Assembly: GCF_037975245.1 (NCBI RefSeq) | Contig: NC_092564.1 | Span: 15,319,984-15,383,983 of the forward strand | Source of the DNA: Apostichopus japonicus | Taxonomy: Eukaryota > Echinodermata > Holothuroidea > Aspidochirotida > Stichopodidae | Reading direction: 5' to 3' | DNA length: 64,000 bases | Shown: positions 12,539-24,064 of the stretch, piece by piece | Layout of the letters: every line of letters begins with the position of its first letter | How positions within the stretch are numbered: the stretch's first letter is position 1 | Made by a program: the position numbers and the translations under genes | The notes under the pieces: generated by a model | Told to the model about the DNA's origin: nothing | Database searches by the model: none | Seen by the model: the letters and a program-made list of their open reading frames with translations, nothing else

Positions 12539-12804
12539 ATGAAGCTGCAGTCTCATAGAGCCAGGCTGCTGAGGGAGCTGCAGCCTCATAGAGCCAAGCT
12601 GCTGAGAGAGATGCAGTCTCGTAGAGCCAGGCTGCTGAGGGAGCTGCAGTCTCATAGAGCCAGGCTGCTGAGGAAGCTGCAGTCTCATAGAGCCAGGCTG
12701 CTGAGGGAGCTGCAGTCTCATAGAGCCAGGCTGCTAAGGGAGCTGCAGTCTTATAGAGCCAGGCTGCAGAGGGAAGTGCAGTCTCTTGCAGCTAGGCTGC
12801 GTAG
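12539..12804 (+). repeat. 33-bp minisatellite, eight units, open on both strands
   Basis: Eight 33-bp units built on CTGCAGTCTCATAGAGCCAG and GCTGCTGAGG repeat head to tail, about 400 bp after the first exon's donor. In the plus frame (ATG 12539 to stop 12826) each unit reads as an 11-residue repeat of the type RELQSHRARLL, which would be a highly basic amphipathic helix. The minus strand is open too (RLQLPQQPGSM repeats). Because 33 is a multiple of three, any frame without a stop in one unit stays open, so the frames are most likely by-products. Units are most alike in the centre and diverge at the 3' edge. Confidence 0.9.
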
Positions 12805-15800
12805 TAAAATGTATCGTGCTCCATAGTACCACCCTACAGGCACTGGTCTACGGAGATGATCTCTATTGTTTGATATTGATTCATTCCAGCTGAGCAGTAT
12901 TTTAATCATTTATGGGTTACACTATCGTACCATTACTGGGCATAATTTTAAGGGTAAGAACCTTTACACTATGAAACTTAAAGCAACTTTAGGTATACTA
13001 CAAAATTTGCAGTCACAGATACTGCTACTTCATAACATGAACAGTGAGAGTAATTCAGCATATATCACTTTAAAGGAATACTACCAGCAAGTGTGAAGGT
13101 TTTTGTTTTCCTAATTTCTAAGTAGGTCATGTGTTTGGTGCTGGCAGAGTCCCTGTGACTGGATTAAACCATAACTGCCCATGATTGCCTCTCTTTGATA
13201 TCATCCTGTCTCATCATTTGTTTTATAAGTGTCAAAGCACTCTGGTAGACTGACCCATTGGGCCATCTCATGCTGTGCGTGCGGTAATTAACACACCTTG
13301 ATGTTCGTTGACCTCATAGTAAGGGCTTCTCTGGACTTTTAATGAATGAGCTCCCCTGTGATCTAACAGTCCGGATAAATGTCTTTAAGTGTTGTGTAAA
13401 ACTTTTTGAACTTTTGGGGCACCATATGACATATCAGCAAAAGCAGTGGTATTGTGAAAATTGAGAAAGGGATGGTTGGGTGATTTATGTCAGAAAAGTT
13501 TTTCATCTCCCTGAGAAATACCTTAGAACTGAAATAGATGTAAAGCATTGCTGGTGGAATATATGTATTAAAGAGGTATATATTAGTCGGTCCAAAGATC
13601 TCAAGATATATCTAGAGCAGATGGTTCCTATAGACCTAATATCAGCCTCAGTTCGGTGATATATTAAATATTGAATAAAAATGTTTAAAAAATGTGTGTC
13701 CATGATCGATAGACTATCACTACGTTGCGTCAAAGACAATTATGCACATTAATGTTTACTAAAGGACATTGCTCCACAAAATATCCTGCAAGAAACATGT
13801 CCCCAGATGTGGACAAGACTCGATTGTTGATTTACTGCCTGCCATAATATTTTCCACTTCCCAGAGCAATTTCATGCTTGTAATTGGATCCTCTTATCTA
13901 GAACTTTCAAATAATTAATATTTGTTGCTTGCAAAAAGCCCCCCCAAAATATGTTGGGCCAGTGCAGAAGCTTTTTAATTGACCTTTTGAAGGCATATGG
14001 CAGGTAGAATTGCACCAACATTAAATAGCTACTTCTCTCTTTGGTAATAATATTTTCAAGCAGCTGCTACAATATGGCAATGATTATTATAAGCTCCATA
14101 GGTTGACACATCATGCCACTCCATGGCCGTTTTCTTATCACATGTTCGTTTCAAAATTTGGCATTTCAATATGTGACAATTATATAATGTCCATAAGGGT
14201 AAGTAGGAAGGAAGAAGAAAGAAAGAAAAATAGAAAGAAAGAAAACAAAAAAATGCCATTATTCCTTGGTGAGGTAACCACAAGTCCTAAGAATTTTAAT
14301 CAGTACGAATAATCCGAACGCAGTCACTTTTCCCAAAACCTTTTCCAGGGCTTCTATCACTGGATCCTGTTCCCCCCCCCCCCCCCACAAAAAAAAGGAA
14401 ATACTTTCTATCCATTTAAAGCATTCAATATTTCAGACCATTTACCTACACAAATGTGTTTGGGGGGTTATTTATTTACATGAAAAATCTCTGGATTATT
14501 CTTTTAATTCTAAATCCAATTGGGGGTATTAAAGGAAAGCTTTTATGATTAGTTTGATGCCAGTCTAAAATGAGAAATAAATCTGTAAATGTAGGGATGT
14601 TTATCCATAAAGTCTACCGATGATTAAAACTCGATACTGCAAATAGGTTTCAGTTTCCAGAATCTGTAATGTTAATCAAAGAAGTAACAATTTAAGACTG
14701 CACTTATTCCATTTAGTTCTGCCCACGCCAGTTGGGCTGACATCCAAAAGAACTCTGATTTTCAGTAGCAACTCAAGATAAACTCCGGCAACCGAGGGGG
14801 AAGAAAAAAATATGTTTGGCTGTTGTCGTCAACAGACAGTGAAGAATCTCAACACTTATTAATCAATTTCCAGTTCATTATAATATTTAATGATTAACAA
14901 AGAGAGATTTTAAGTGAAATTGTCAATTAAGAGAAGGGTTAAGTAATATTTGGTCAAAGGCGACAATTTTCTCGCTCTCAAATTAACAGGGTCAGAGTTA
15001 AAAGGGATAGTCAGTTTGTGGGGATAAATTTCCTCAAGGGTTTACAGGCACAGGAACTACGGGTTATTTTATTATTAATGTACCAGGAAGGAAGTTTTTG
15101 TTAGGTTTCCTCTACGAATTTGCCACCGTAATTCAGATGCCATTACGAATTTACGTGTGATTACGTCCTGCAGTCTTAATCAGCCCACACAGTAAGACAT
15201 GGTGGAAAGGCATCTGTTACTGCACAGCTTGCTAAGGTGAGCTGGCAAAGAGTCATGCACAACTCTACAGGCTCAAGCAGTGATGGGAATTTAATCATTG
15301 CTGGTCAATATTTAAATTAATTTTATTTAAAGCAGCTAGAGCTTTAGATTAATTTGGAAGGGCAACTTTTGGATACTGTTAATTGCTTACAGATCATGCT
15401 AACCTGTTAACAGGATCTAGACAAGGTTTTAATTTTAATTAATGAATAAGTCATTGGGCAATTCTGAAAATCTTATTTTTGTGTTTGTGTGTGTTTAACA
15501 TTATTAAAGAGAGAGTGAAAAGCATTATCAGCTATAATTTGAAAGTCATTGTTTTTCTCCCATTGTCAAGGTGAAGCTGACCAACCGCCCCCCCTTGCCC
15601 AAAATCAACTCAACCACCCCTCCCAGAAAAACATGATTGTGTGTATTCATTGTATACTTAGTGTTGTGGCCAATATAAAGAAAAAACAACAGATAAACAG
15701 GCAATTTTTTTTTATCATGCAAATAATGCAAAATTTTCATAATTGGACACAAGAGACGGTAGTGGTCAGCACTTCACTCTCTAAATGCAACCTTTCCACA

Positions 15801-17766
15801 TATGGGCTCATTTAAACAGTTTCACATATTTCAATTTTACTTCTAATATTTTGTAACCGCAGAGGGATTTATTTACAGAGTCTCTCTCCTCAGCAAGAAA
15901 ACCTCTTTCTGTCTCTCATCATTTCATGAAGAGGGAGCTATGATATACTAAATATTGGTTATTCTTGTCAGAAAATAAAACAAACCTTCAAGAGTACCTC
16001 TCTACCTCTTCTGTCAAAACTTTGTGATTTAGGAGTGAGATGTTTCACTTTCTATGGCTAATGGGTTCTTAAGTGGTGCGCTGAGGCAGTTAGACCCTTC
16101 TTGAATCAGATAATTAATGCCATTTATGAAAGGAGTACAAAATTGATGGGATGGTTGAGGGATTTAAGAAATGTTCTTGTTATCATGACAAAAGATATTA
16201 CTACATCAGGCACAGAATAGTAATGTCGCTCCTTATCAATGGTAGACAGGATTGATGACTCCTTGTAGGAAATGTGGGAGCAAAAAAGGAAGAAAAAAGA
16301 TTGTCATAGTAATACACAGGGGGGAGGGGGAATAGTTGACAGGACTTCAAGATTGCAGAGCTGTTTGGCTTTAAAGGAGACACAAACCCAACCAGCGTCA
16401 TTGGTCTATTGTGATAGATATTAATGTCATGAACGACTGCCCCTAACATGCATGTGCTCAGGAAAATATTATGCCATTTGGGAGATATCGCAGATTTAAG
16501 GTTGCTTCACGCACAGGGCCGAAGACTTGATCAATTCTAGATATGATATCATCGAGCCACACATGCTTCAATTTGGTTGTTTTTTTTAATCTTTTTTATT
16601 TTTTATAGCTATGGTTATATTTTGCAACAGCGAAGAGGTTTTGCACATACTGAGTCTAAAGAAGCAAATTTTTAACATGATTTAATTCCATGGTTTTAGT
16701 GCGAACACAATTCTACATTGCACTAGCCTTGCATCGTATCCACATGTGTATAGTGCTTGAGAGTAGTTGAATAGAAACATGCTGCCTAAAGCAATCCCAC
16801 CACCACCCATCTTTACCTCATTGTAGGAGATGTTTGATATATATACTACATTTAATATATACAATTTAATATATATTCTTTCTACTCTAGAGGTGAGATT
16901 TCATTTGGAGATGACAATTCCATCTCAAATCATCTCAAGTTCCTATAGAACATTCTTCTGCACTGTCATTATTACAGTCGAATTGTGTTAATTTTGCAAA
17001 TTCTGAGAAATGCCAGAAAGTTCACTGATTATCATTTGGAAGTTACCCTGGAGCGTTTATTGCCAGATGTTCGGCAAAAGTTTCTCAAATATTTAAAAGA
17101 TTTGAAATCTCTTTTGAAAGGTTTTCATCGATGGCTACATCACAGAGCTTTCAAAATCATATAAATTTTTCAAATAGGTTACTTTATTGCTTTTTCGGTC
17201 ATATGCAGCTTGCTCCCCGTTAGTACAAACCTGCTTGCTATATTATGATCTACATACTTATACTCTTGCCTAATTTTGAAGCACCTCTGCGAGTGCGACC
17301 TAAATCTGTTGTGTATACACCTTTAAAGGTGACGGTATCATTCTTGCCTCACCGTGAATGATGCTTGAAGAATCCACGGCCATCTGGTTTACATATCAAG
17401 ATAAAAACAACCAGAGATGCGGCAGAGGCAGTTAGAGCACCAAGATTAAGGGATTAGTGTATGCTCATGCAGTGTAATTATCTTTTGTGGTTAAAATTTG
17501 TCTCTTGGTTACGTTAGTTGGAGAGGTTTGACTTTACATCACCTTTATGGATGTTTATTTCATTTACTGTTATTTGATAATTCACGATTCCCTAGGGCTA
17601 CTCTCTAGTCAATGATGACGATGAAGTAGATTTCAAGCTCGTTATCCTTCCGAGATGTTTGATTGGGTTGGTAATGATGGCAGTCACCGGAAGAGTGCAA
17701 TCAATTATGTCAACAGTAACCAGACCATGTTATTAAAAGCTGTATATCACTTAAAAGTCATACGTA

Positions 17767-17976
17767 CTGTTGTTTGTGCCTGAAGAAAAACCATTAAAAG
17801 TATACTATATACATACTGTTTCCATATATGGTGTCAGCAGTGGGATTAGTTATAATTTCTCAGTACAAAAACTGTTGTTTGTGCCTGAAGAAAAACCATT
17901 AAAAGTATACTGTATACATATTGTTTCCATATATGGTGTCAGCAGTGGGATTAGTTAGAATTTCTCAGTACGAAAA
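17767..17976 (+). repeat. Tandem duplication, 105-bp unit, two copies
   Basis: TGTTTGTGCCTGAAGAAAAA starts at 17771 and again at 17876. Both copies contain CCATTAAAAGTATACT, TTTCCATATATGGTGTCAG and CAGTGGGATTAGTTA with only a few substitutions, so the duplication is fairly recent. It explains the repetitive frame at 17770-17958. Confidence 0.92.
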
Positions 17977-19534
17977 CTTTCAGATGTTACAAATTTCAAG
18001 TGGTTGCAAATCTGATGGAATGGAGGTCACTGGCAATGATGTGTTTGTCAAACATGGAAGAAGTGCATTTCTAGCAAGTGTGTCATTTTCAACAAGATCT
18101 TGGCGAATAATTGTTTTGCGTGTTTACATTGTTACTCTCTTTAATACTTGTCTCTGTTCAATTCATACACTTTCCTATCTACCTTAACTGTCAATATTTG
18201 TAGCATTTTAGCACTGCAGTTTGTATGGTGGCAGCTGTGGGATTTACAGATGGAGATAGTTAGTAATCAAAAATCACCTTGGTTGATTGACACTTATCTA
18301 AACAGAAGTCTGAATCTTCCAAACCTCATTAAAGGCAAGGATAGTTACCTTGAGGGAAATTCAAATGTTATCGATAGAAATAATTACGATTATTTGTTAA
18401 ATACAGTGTCTTCCATAGCCTTATAAACTAATTAGATTTAATTTAAGAACTGATTTTAATTCATATTACTTGAATAATTTCCTTTAATTTGAAAATTATC
18501 TAATAAATACAGCTCTATCATTTAAGGTATACATATACAGTGTTCAGTTCAAAGTTGTCAATTTTTTTTTCAAATTTAACAACCAACATTAAGCTTCAGA
18601 AGCACATGAATGACAAGCTACTATGTCGACTTATGAGTCATGCAATGCTTCATTGATCGAACTATATTAGTTTAAATAAAAAAAACAAAGATTAATTGCA
18701 AGTACTTGACCAAGTCACTATCTAAGTTTGATTTTGGGTGTTACAGTCAGTTTATATGCGCGATGGTACTTCACTTTGGATTTTCCTATATGTGATATCC
18801 CAATTGGGACTTATTGTTGCCTGCATGCCATTTCAAACATTGTTTGTCAATCTTTAGGTGTTGTATTTGTGTACAATAGAGACCTTTGTGAACTACATCT
18901 CTAGCTTGGCTGAACATTCATTTAAAGCAGGAAATTAGAGATCTCTATGAGTAGTTACAAAGCAACAACGATTTTTTGGGAGTGCAAAATAGGCTAAAAA
19001 GTAGGTCAGGAGACTAAATACATAAATCTGAACAACATAGCAAAAAAGAGAGAGAGAGCAGAGAGAGAGAAGAAAAAGAAAGAAGAAGTATTGAAAGAGA
19101 GATGAAAAGGGGATAATGTTTACTGGTTACTTAGATTTTTTTTTGTATATATATTGCTGACAGAAATGGTAGGTATATATTCATGAGAGACCTTGTGTAT
19201 AAAATTAGAGAGAGGAAGGAAAATGGCTGTAGATTAGGGAAACTAATGCTAATCATGTTCCCGATGATATATGAACGTACACATTAGTGTGCATGAGCAA
19301 CTTGTTGATGTCATTTACGGTTTTGGTATGTAATATATACCTATTGTTAAGTATGTATGTCTTAATACATGAATAGTGATAAAGTGTTAAATGAATGTGT
19401 GAGACGGAATGTATACATATATGTAAATATATATATGTGAGTTTTTAAGAACTTTAATCTTCTTACATTATTTTTTTTCTTTTCTTTATTAGAGGATTGT
19501 TTTTTGATATTATTTTTTCTCCTTTTCTTTAAAG

Positions 19535-19633
19535 GAGGATTGTTGTAACTTCATCAGAGTTCTCTTACCGTACAAGGACAAGATCTTCACCTGTGGCACG
19601 AATGCATTTTCGCCTCTTTGCTCCTGGAGAAAG
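19535..19633 (+). CDS. Sema5-like semaphorin, exon 2 of 7 seen (CGTNAF block)
   Basis: This 99-nt exon encodes 33 residues and is phase 0 at both ends. It begins EDCCNFIRVLLPYKDKIFTC and continues GTNAFSPLCSWRK. The acceptor follows a T-rich tract (ctttaaag|GAG) and the donor is a consensus AAG|gtaagc. The N-(F/Y)-I-R-V-L and C-G-T-N-A-F-x-P-x-C motifs are hallmarks of the semaphorin propeller, and the wording is closest to class 5 members. The cysteines of CGT and PLC are family-conserved. One oddity is Cys-Cys at EDCCN, where known class 5 proteins have a single Cys followed by Gln or His; this adds a possible unpaired cysteine. The upstream intron is about 7.4 kb and the downstream intron about 16 kb. 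Confidence 0.95.
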
Positions 19634-20226
19634 GTAAGCTATGAGGTTCCTGTTATCTCATTCCAATTTGCCTCACTTCCTTGTCCAAGATTTCTTCCAG
19701 TACAGTTGCTGTTTTTAAGTAGGACAGGTTTTCTGCACAGTAGTGTCTCTGTTAACTGACATGTTTGTAAATTGGTAGTTACCTCAAGAACCCCAAGAAC
19801 AGGTGTCAATATTTCATGGCCCTTATCTTCATGGAGGCCCTTGAACCCCCACCCACATGGTGGCAACTCAATTTGCCAGCCAAAACCACTTTGATAGAGC
19901 CTCTTATTATGTCAATATTGATCGTGCACCCGCTTTCGGATATGCAAAACGCAATGCCACCCATATAAGATCGTCTTCCTCCTTGTTTGTAGACTTTAAG
20001 ATCAAGAAAGGAAAAAGCTACTGCATCTTGAATTGAAAGTGACTACTTGAGCAGAGAAAGTTAAAGTTCCACAATCTTGTAAACACATTTAAGCCCACAA
20101 GTGAACGTGTACGTATCGTTGAAATTGTTTATATTTAGATCCGGAAATGTAATTCTCCCATCTCAATGTGTAAGCAGGACGCAAAAAATCTCTGACTTAT
20201 AACCAACATCTTCGATGTTGTACATT

Positions 20227-20593
20227 TTAAAGGCATTGAAGACTTGCCCCAAACCGCGAGACGCGCTCTGCAAAAGTTAACTTTCCGTTGCGTGCAAGTG
20301 AAGTTTTCTGCTTGTCGCTACAAAATGCAGACATTAATGAAACGTGATACCTTGTTATCTTTAGCTGGACCTGAGATGTCCATCGCTTTATCGTTTGTCC
20401 ACTGTGCTGTGGTTATTGACCGCAGTTGTATGTACTGACTGTACACTAGTGTCTAATTACCGACGGTAGCAAGCTGTGTGTGTATTTTCTGGGATCGATG
20501 GTGGTGTCTAACACTTCTGTTACACCTCATTCGAAACTAGGTCAGATTACCGGCATTAGTCGTTTCTTTTGCGCGAGTCTTCACACCCTTTAA
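20227..20593. mobile_element. TTAA-bounded MITE-like element, family A copy 1
   Basis: The element runs from TTAA AGGCATTGAAGACT to AGTCTTCACACCCT TTAA (367 bp including both TTAA). The ends are imperfect inverted repeats of about 18 bp. It is more than 80 per cent similar by eye to the copy at 33592-33956 over its whole length. TTAA duplication is a hallmark of piggyBac-superfamily insertion; no transposase is encoded, so assignment to piggyBac is an inference. The 64-codon frame inside it (20244-20438) is not conserved as a frame in the other copy. Confidence 0.8.
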
Positions 20594-22339
20594 AGCTGGT
20601 CTGGTCGCAAAAATTTTTGCTTCTCAGTTGAATCTCTCTCTGTCTCCTTCTGTCTTTCTCTCTCAAATCTTCCAACATGAAATGACTTCTATTTTGATTG
20701 TCAAGTGATATATGGTGTTTGATATTACAAAAAGGAAAGCTGTTATGGATGGGAAGGTCATAAACTGTAGGTGTGTATGTATTTCAGATTTCATCGTTTC
20801 TGGAGGCCACGTCAAAGAACTAAAGGAAGCAATCGTTTTTCCGGCAAAGGAGGTTCTCACTAAGATTATTAGGTGATGATTCTTATTAGAAAAACTCAAA
20901 CTTTAGACCCTGAAGGTTATCAAGGGACTGCTTTTTCTATCAGATAATGACTTCCTATTGAGATAGCATTTTTCATGTGTGTGTGTGTCTGTATCTATAG
21001 ATATGATTTCTATATCATGATTATCTGCCAGGATTTATCTAAACATGAATGCTATGGTTGATAATTACTGTAATTTCCCACAGGTTGCGGGATCTTGTTT
21101 TTTTTTACCACCAGCTAAGTGATACCTTATCTTCCATCGAGATGGGTTTCTTTTGTTTAACAGATTTATTCTTCTGTCGTAGTTTGCCTAATGTAGATTC
21201 TGTTTCATGAATATTGATATAGTGAATGATCATTTAGTAATTATTGTACTGTAATAAATGACTGGTGCAGTTTGCAAGACGTGGTTGGATGCATTTTTTT
21301 TATCTCAAACAATCACAAGCTGTAGAGATAGATGTTGATGTCTTTCTAACTTTGTTTACAAAGAAACAAAAATGGCTAGCTGAGGATGATATATGTCTGT
21401 TTACATAAATGCGATATGTTTACTTTTAGATGAGTCAGGCATTGTAATAACAGTAGAAATACTGTAATGCTAAATTGCTAAATAGATATTTTTAAAAAGT
21501 TCTCACTGTATGTCCCCCCCCCCTTTCAAAAATAAAATCTCTACCTAATAGACACATACTGTAGCTGAAAATACACTACTTTAATATACTGTTTAAATTA
21601 TTGTATATCACCCAGCACACACAAAAAAATAGTAAATATGCGACCTATAACAATTTCAGTTTTTACAAAATCCCTGAATTTCTGACTGATACCTTTGTTG
21701 TCTGAAATGTATTAGCTTCACCCTCAATTGCAGTAGGTAGAGAGAGGTACTAATTGCTTTTTAGTGTGTGGTGCATTACTACTACAGTGTCAAGTTCATG
21801 ATGCCAGCTCTCATAATAATTACAGAAGAATGAGATGCAAAGATCACTTCAAAAGCTGTAATTACGCCCCAGAAAAACATCACAAAATGATCAGCTACTA
21901 ACAAATTTATTCACATTTCAAACTCATACAACGGGCACTCTAATATTGCAGCAACAGTTGAAGTTTGATTCATTTATCCCTTCAAAATGTTAAGCATTAT
22001 TTTTATGATATATTTTTTTTTGAGTATGGTGTGAAAAGTAGCTTGCTGTTTTGAAGTGTTTTTATTAACCTGTAGGGTAACCTTGCAGATTTGTGTATGT
22101 ATAAGGTAGAGGTTTGATTGTCATTAAAGTAACAGGTACTGTGGGAGATGAAGTATTTGACATGACTCATCCTTGTTTTCTTTTGGCGTGGGAAATAATG
22201 CGGTATAAAAGCACAATTAATGGTTCAAGTATCCAGGTTTTTCTTTGTGAAGGATGGGGGAAACCGGGTGGAGTAAATTGGGGGTTAAGGGACCAGCAGG
22301 GGATGGGGGATTGGAGAGGAAAATTGGAGGGGAGAAGGT

Positions 22340-22545
22340 GAGGGGGTTCTTTCATATATAAGATGGAACCCTGTGCCTTGTGTATGATGGGTTTATTGAA
22401 TTTTTGGTTCCCCTGAAATATATGTAATGAATTGGAAAATCAAGAACATTGAAAAAACTTCCAGCCTCCACCGGGATTAGAACCTGGGCCTCTCGCTTTA
22501 TATGGGGCCCCCCTAACCAACTAGGGCATGGATGCTGATTGTATG
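22340..22545 (-). mobile_element. tRNA-derived SINE-like sequence, minus strand
   Basis: Read on the minus strand, 22537-22461 carries an A-box-like CCCTAGTTGGTTAGGG and a B-box GGTTCTAATCCCGG followed by TGGAGGCTGG, the order of a tRNA-type pol III promoter. The spacing between the boxes fits a tRNA, but the cloverleaf is poor and the downstream sequence is unrelated to the 29742-29976 element. It is best read as the head of a second SINE family. The 3' limit of the element is not defined; 22340 is a guess. Confidence 0.55.
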
Positions 22546-23971
22546 TCCAGAGTTTTGAAACCAGTGAGGAAGGTCATCATTCTTAGGCTTTTGCCACCTG
22601 TATCGAACAATACTAGTTCTGTTTTGGTGACATATTTTGCCTCACTCTAGAGATCAATCATGATATTAACTTACTCGAAATCTGGAAGGAGATATTTTGA
22701 ACAGACTCTGTGAAATGAAACGGAAATAAATATCTATATAGTATATAGTATGTAAGCAGGCACAAAGAAAATTGAAAACGTAGTCTATTATTTTATGATC
22801 ATCTGTAACAAAGAAAGTCCAGTCCTGGACAGAGAACAGTAAATTTAATCAGGCAGCAGCTGAAGTTAATACACTTCCCATCTGTTGGTTCCTGTTGTGT
22901 TAATTTACAATTGTTTCATTGTTAAGTAGATATAGCCCAGGACGTATCATCATTTCGTTAATATCAGTTCTTTCAGTACATGGCAGCAGTACTCATCAAT
23001 GTCTGCTGAATGAAATTAGGAGACACCCCGGCTGACTGGTATGTTCATTGTTTGTTGCAAGAGAAGACTGATAATAACAAATCTGAATGAAAGGAAAAGT
23101 CACTTGAGTAGCTGAGGAAGAGATGAAGAAGAAGAAAGCCCTTGTTTAGAGATGGGTTGGTGTCTGTTCACCGAGAAAGATTGCTAGGAATGTCAACCTG
23201 GGATATTGATGAGCTAGTCAGTTGAACGACCTCCAAGCAACGGCAAGATAATCCAATCAAGTCTGTCAAGTGTGGGTTGTGCTTAATTAGTCATAGTTAC
23301 GCTACAAAAATAATTTGAAACAGCTTTTAATGTGTTTGATTGCATATTTTTGATAATTTTTCGCCCACCTCCCCTTCAGTACAAAACAGGTGGTTGCACC
23401 CCTGAGCACTACCATCTTGGCACTTTCCATTAGCGTGAGTGAAAAGACTATGAATTATATCATAAATACACCTGGGGCACACTTTACAGTAATGTGACTG
23501 TTGAAGCCAGCAGCAGAAGTACAAGGTTCAACATTTCCTCTCAGGCAGTCCTTTTCTCATTTCACGGAATAATTTGGTGTTCAAGTTTTGCATAGCAGCT
23601 TTGTAGTCTCTGAACTTTGTCTTTTATAAAATACTATTTTATTTCATTCATTCATTCAAAAGGACTTTATTTCAGTCACTTTTGAAATAAACAACATAAT
23701 AATACACAGAAAATGATAATTTTGAAAGAGAAAGAGACTGAGGAGTGTCCACAAGAAGCTTGGAGTAGCTTCTAAATGTATTCCAAAATACAAACAGGTC
23801 TAAATACGAAACAATAAAACAAGAGTGAGTGAGAAAACACGACGAAAGTAGTCACAGCTATTTAAGGTGAAAAAGGGTAAACAGAGCCAAGGAACTGTTT
23901 GTCAAAGGTATTTGGTAATAAAGGCACTTCTAAAAGTAATTATTGAGAGAAATACTATGGCTCCTTTGTAC

Positions 23972-24064
23972 AAAACTGCTATACATCTTTGTACTTGTAC
24001 AGCAATTTGCTAATTTGTACATAGCATTTTGCGATGCGATACTGGATAAATTATACCCTGTTTT
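23972..24064 (+). repeat. Dispersed repeat family (GCTATACATCTT ... GATGCGATACTGGATAAATT), copy 1
   Basis: AAAACTGCTATACATCTTTG is followed by TTTTGCGATGCGATACTGG and ATAAATTATACCCT. Related copies lie at 29188-29262 and, more diverged, at 9807-9866. The ends of the family are not defined here. Confidence 0.65.

Larger units (their letters stand above)
12140..19534 (+). other. Semaphorin intron between exons 1 and 2 (~7.4 kb)
   Basis: This intron holds a 33-bp minisatellite near its 5' end (12539-12826), a C15 run (14372-14386), a GAAA-rich tract near 14203-14247, a 105-bp tandem duplication (17767-17976) and an AG-rich tract (19041-19086). No further exon was recognised; the flanking exons encode directly adjoining sema residues, so none is required. 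Confidence 0.7.

Noticed and set aside
18148-18426. 92-codon plus-strand frame with WWQLWDLQ-like segment.
   Set aside because: No domain recognised, AT-rich codon use like surrounding intron, and no splice structure linking it to the semaphorin.
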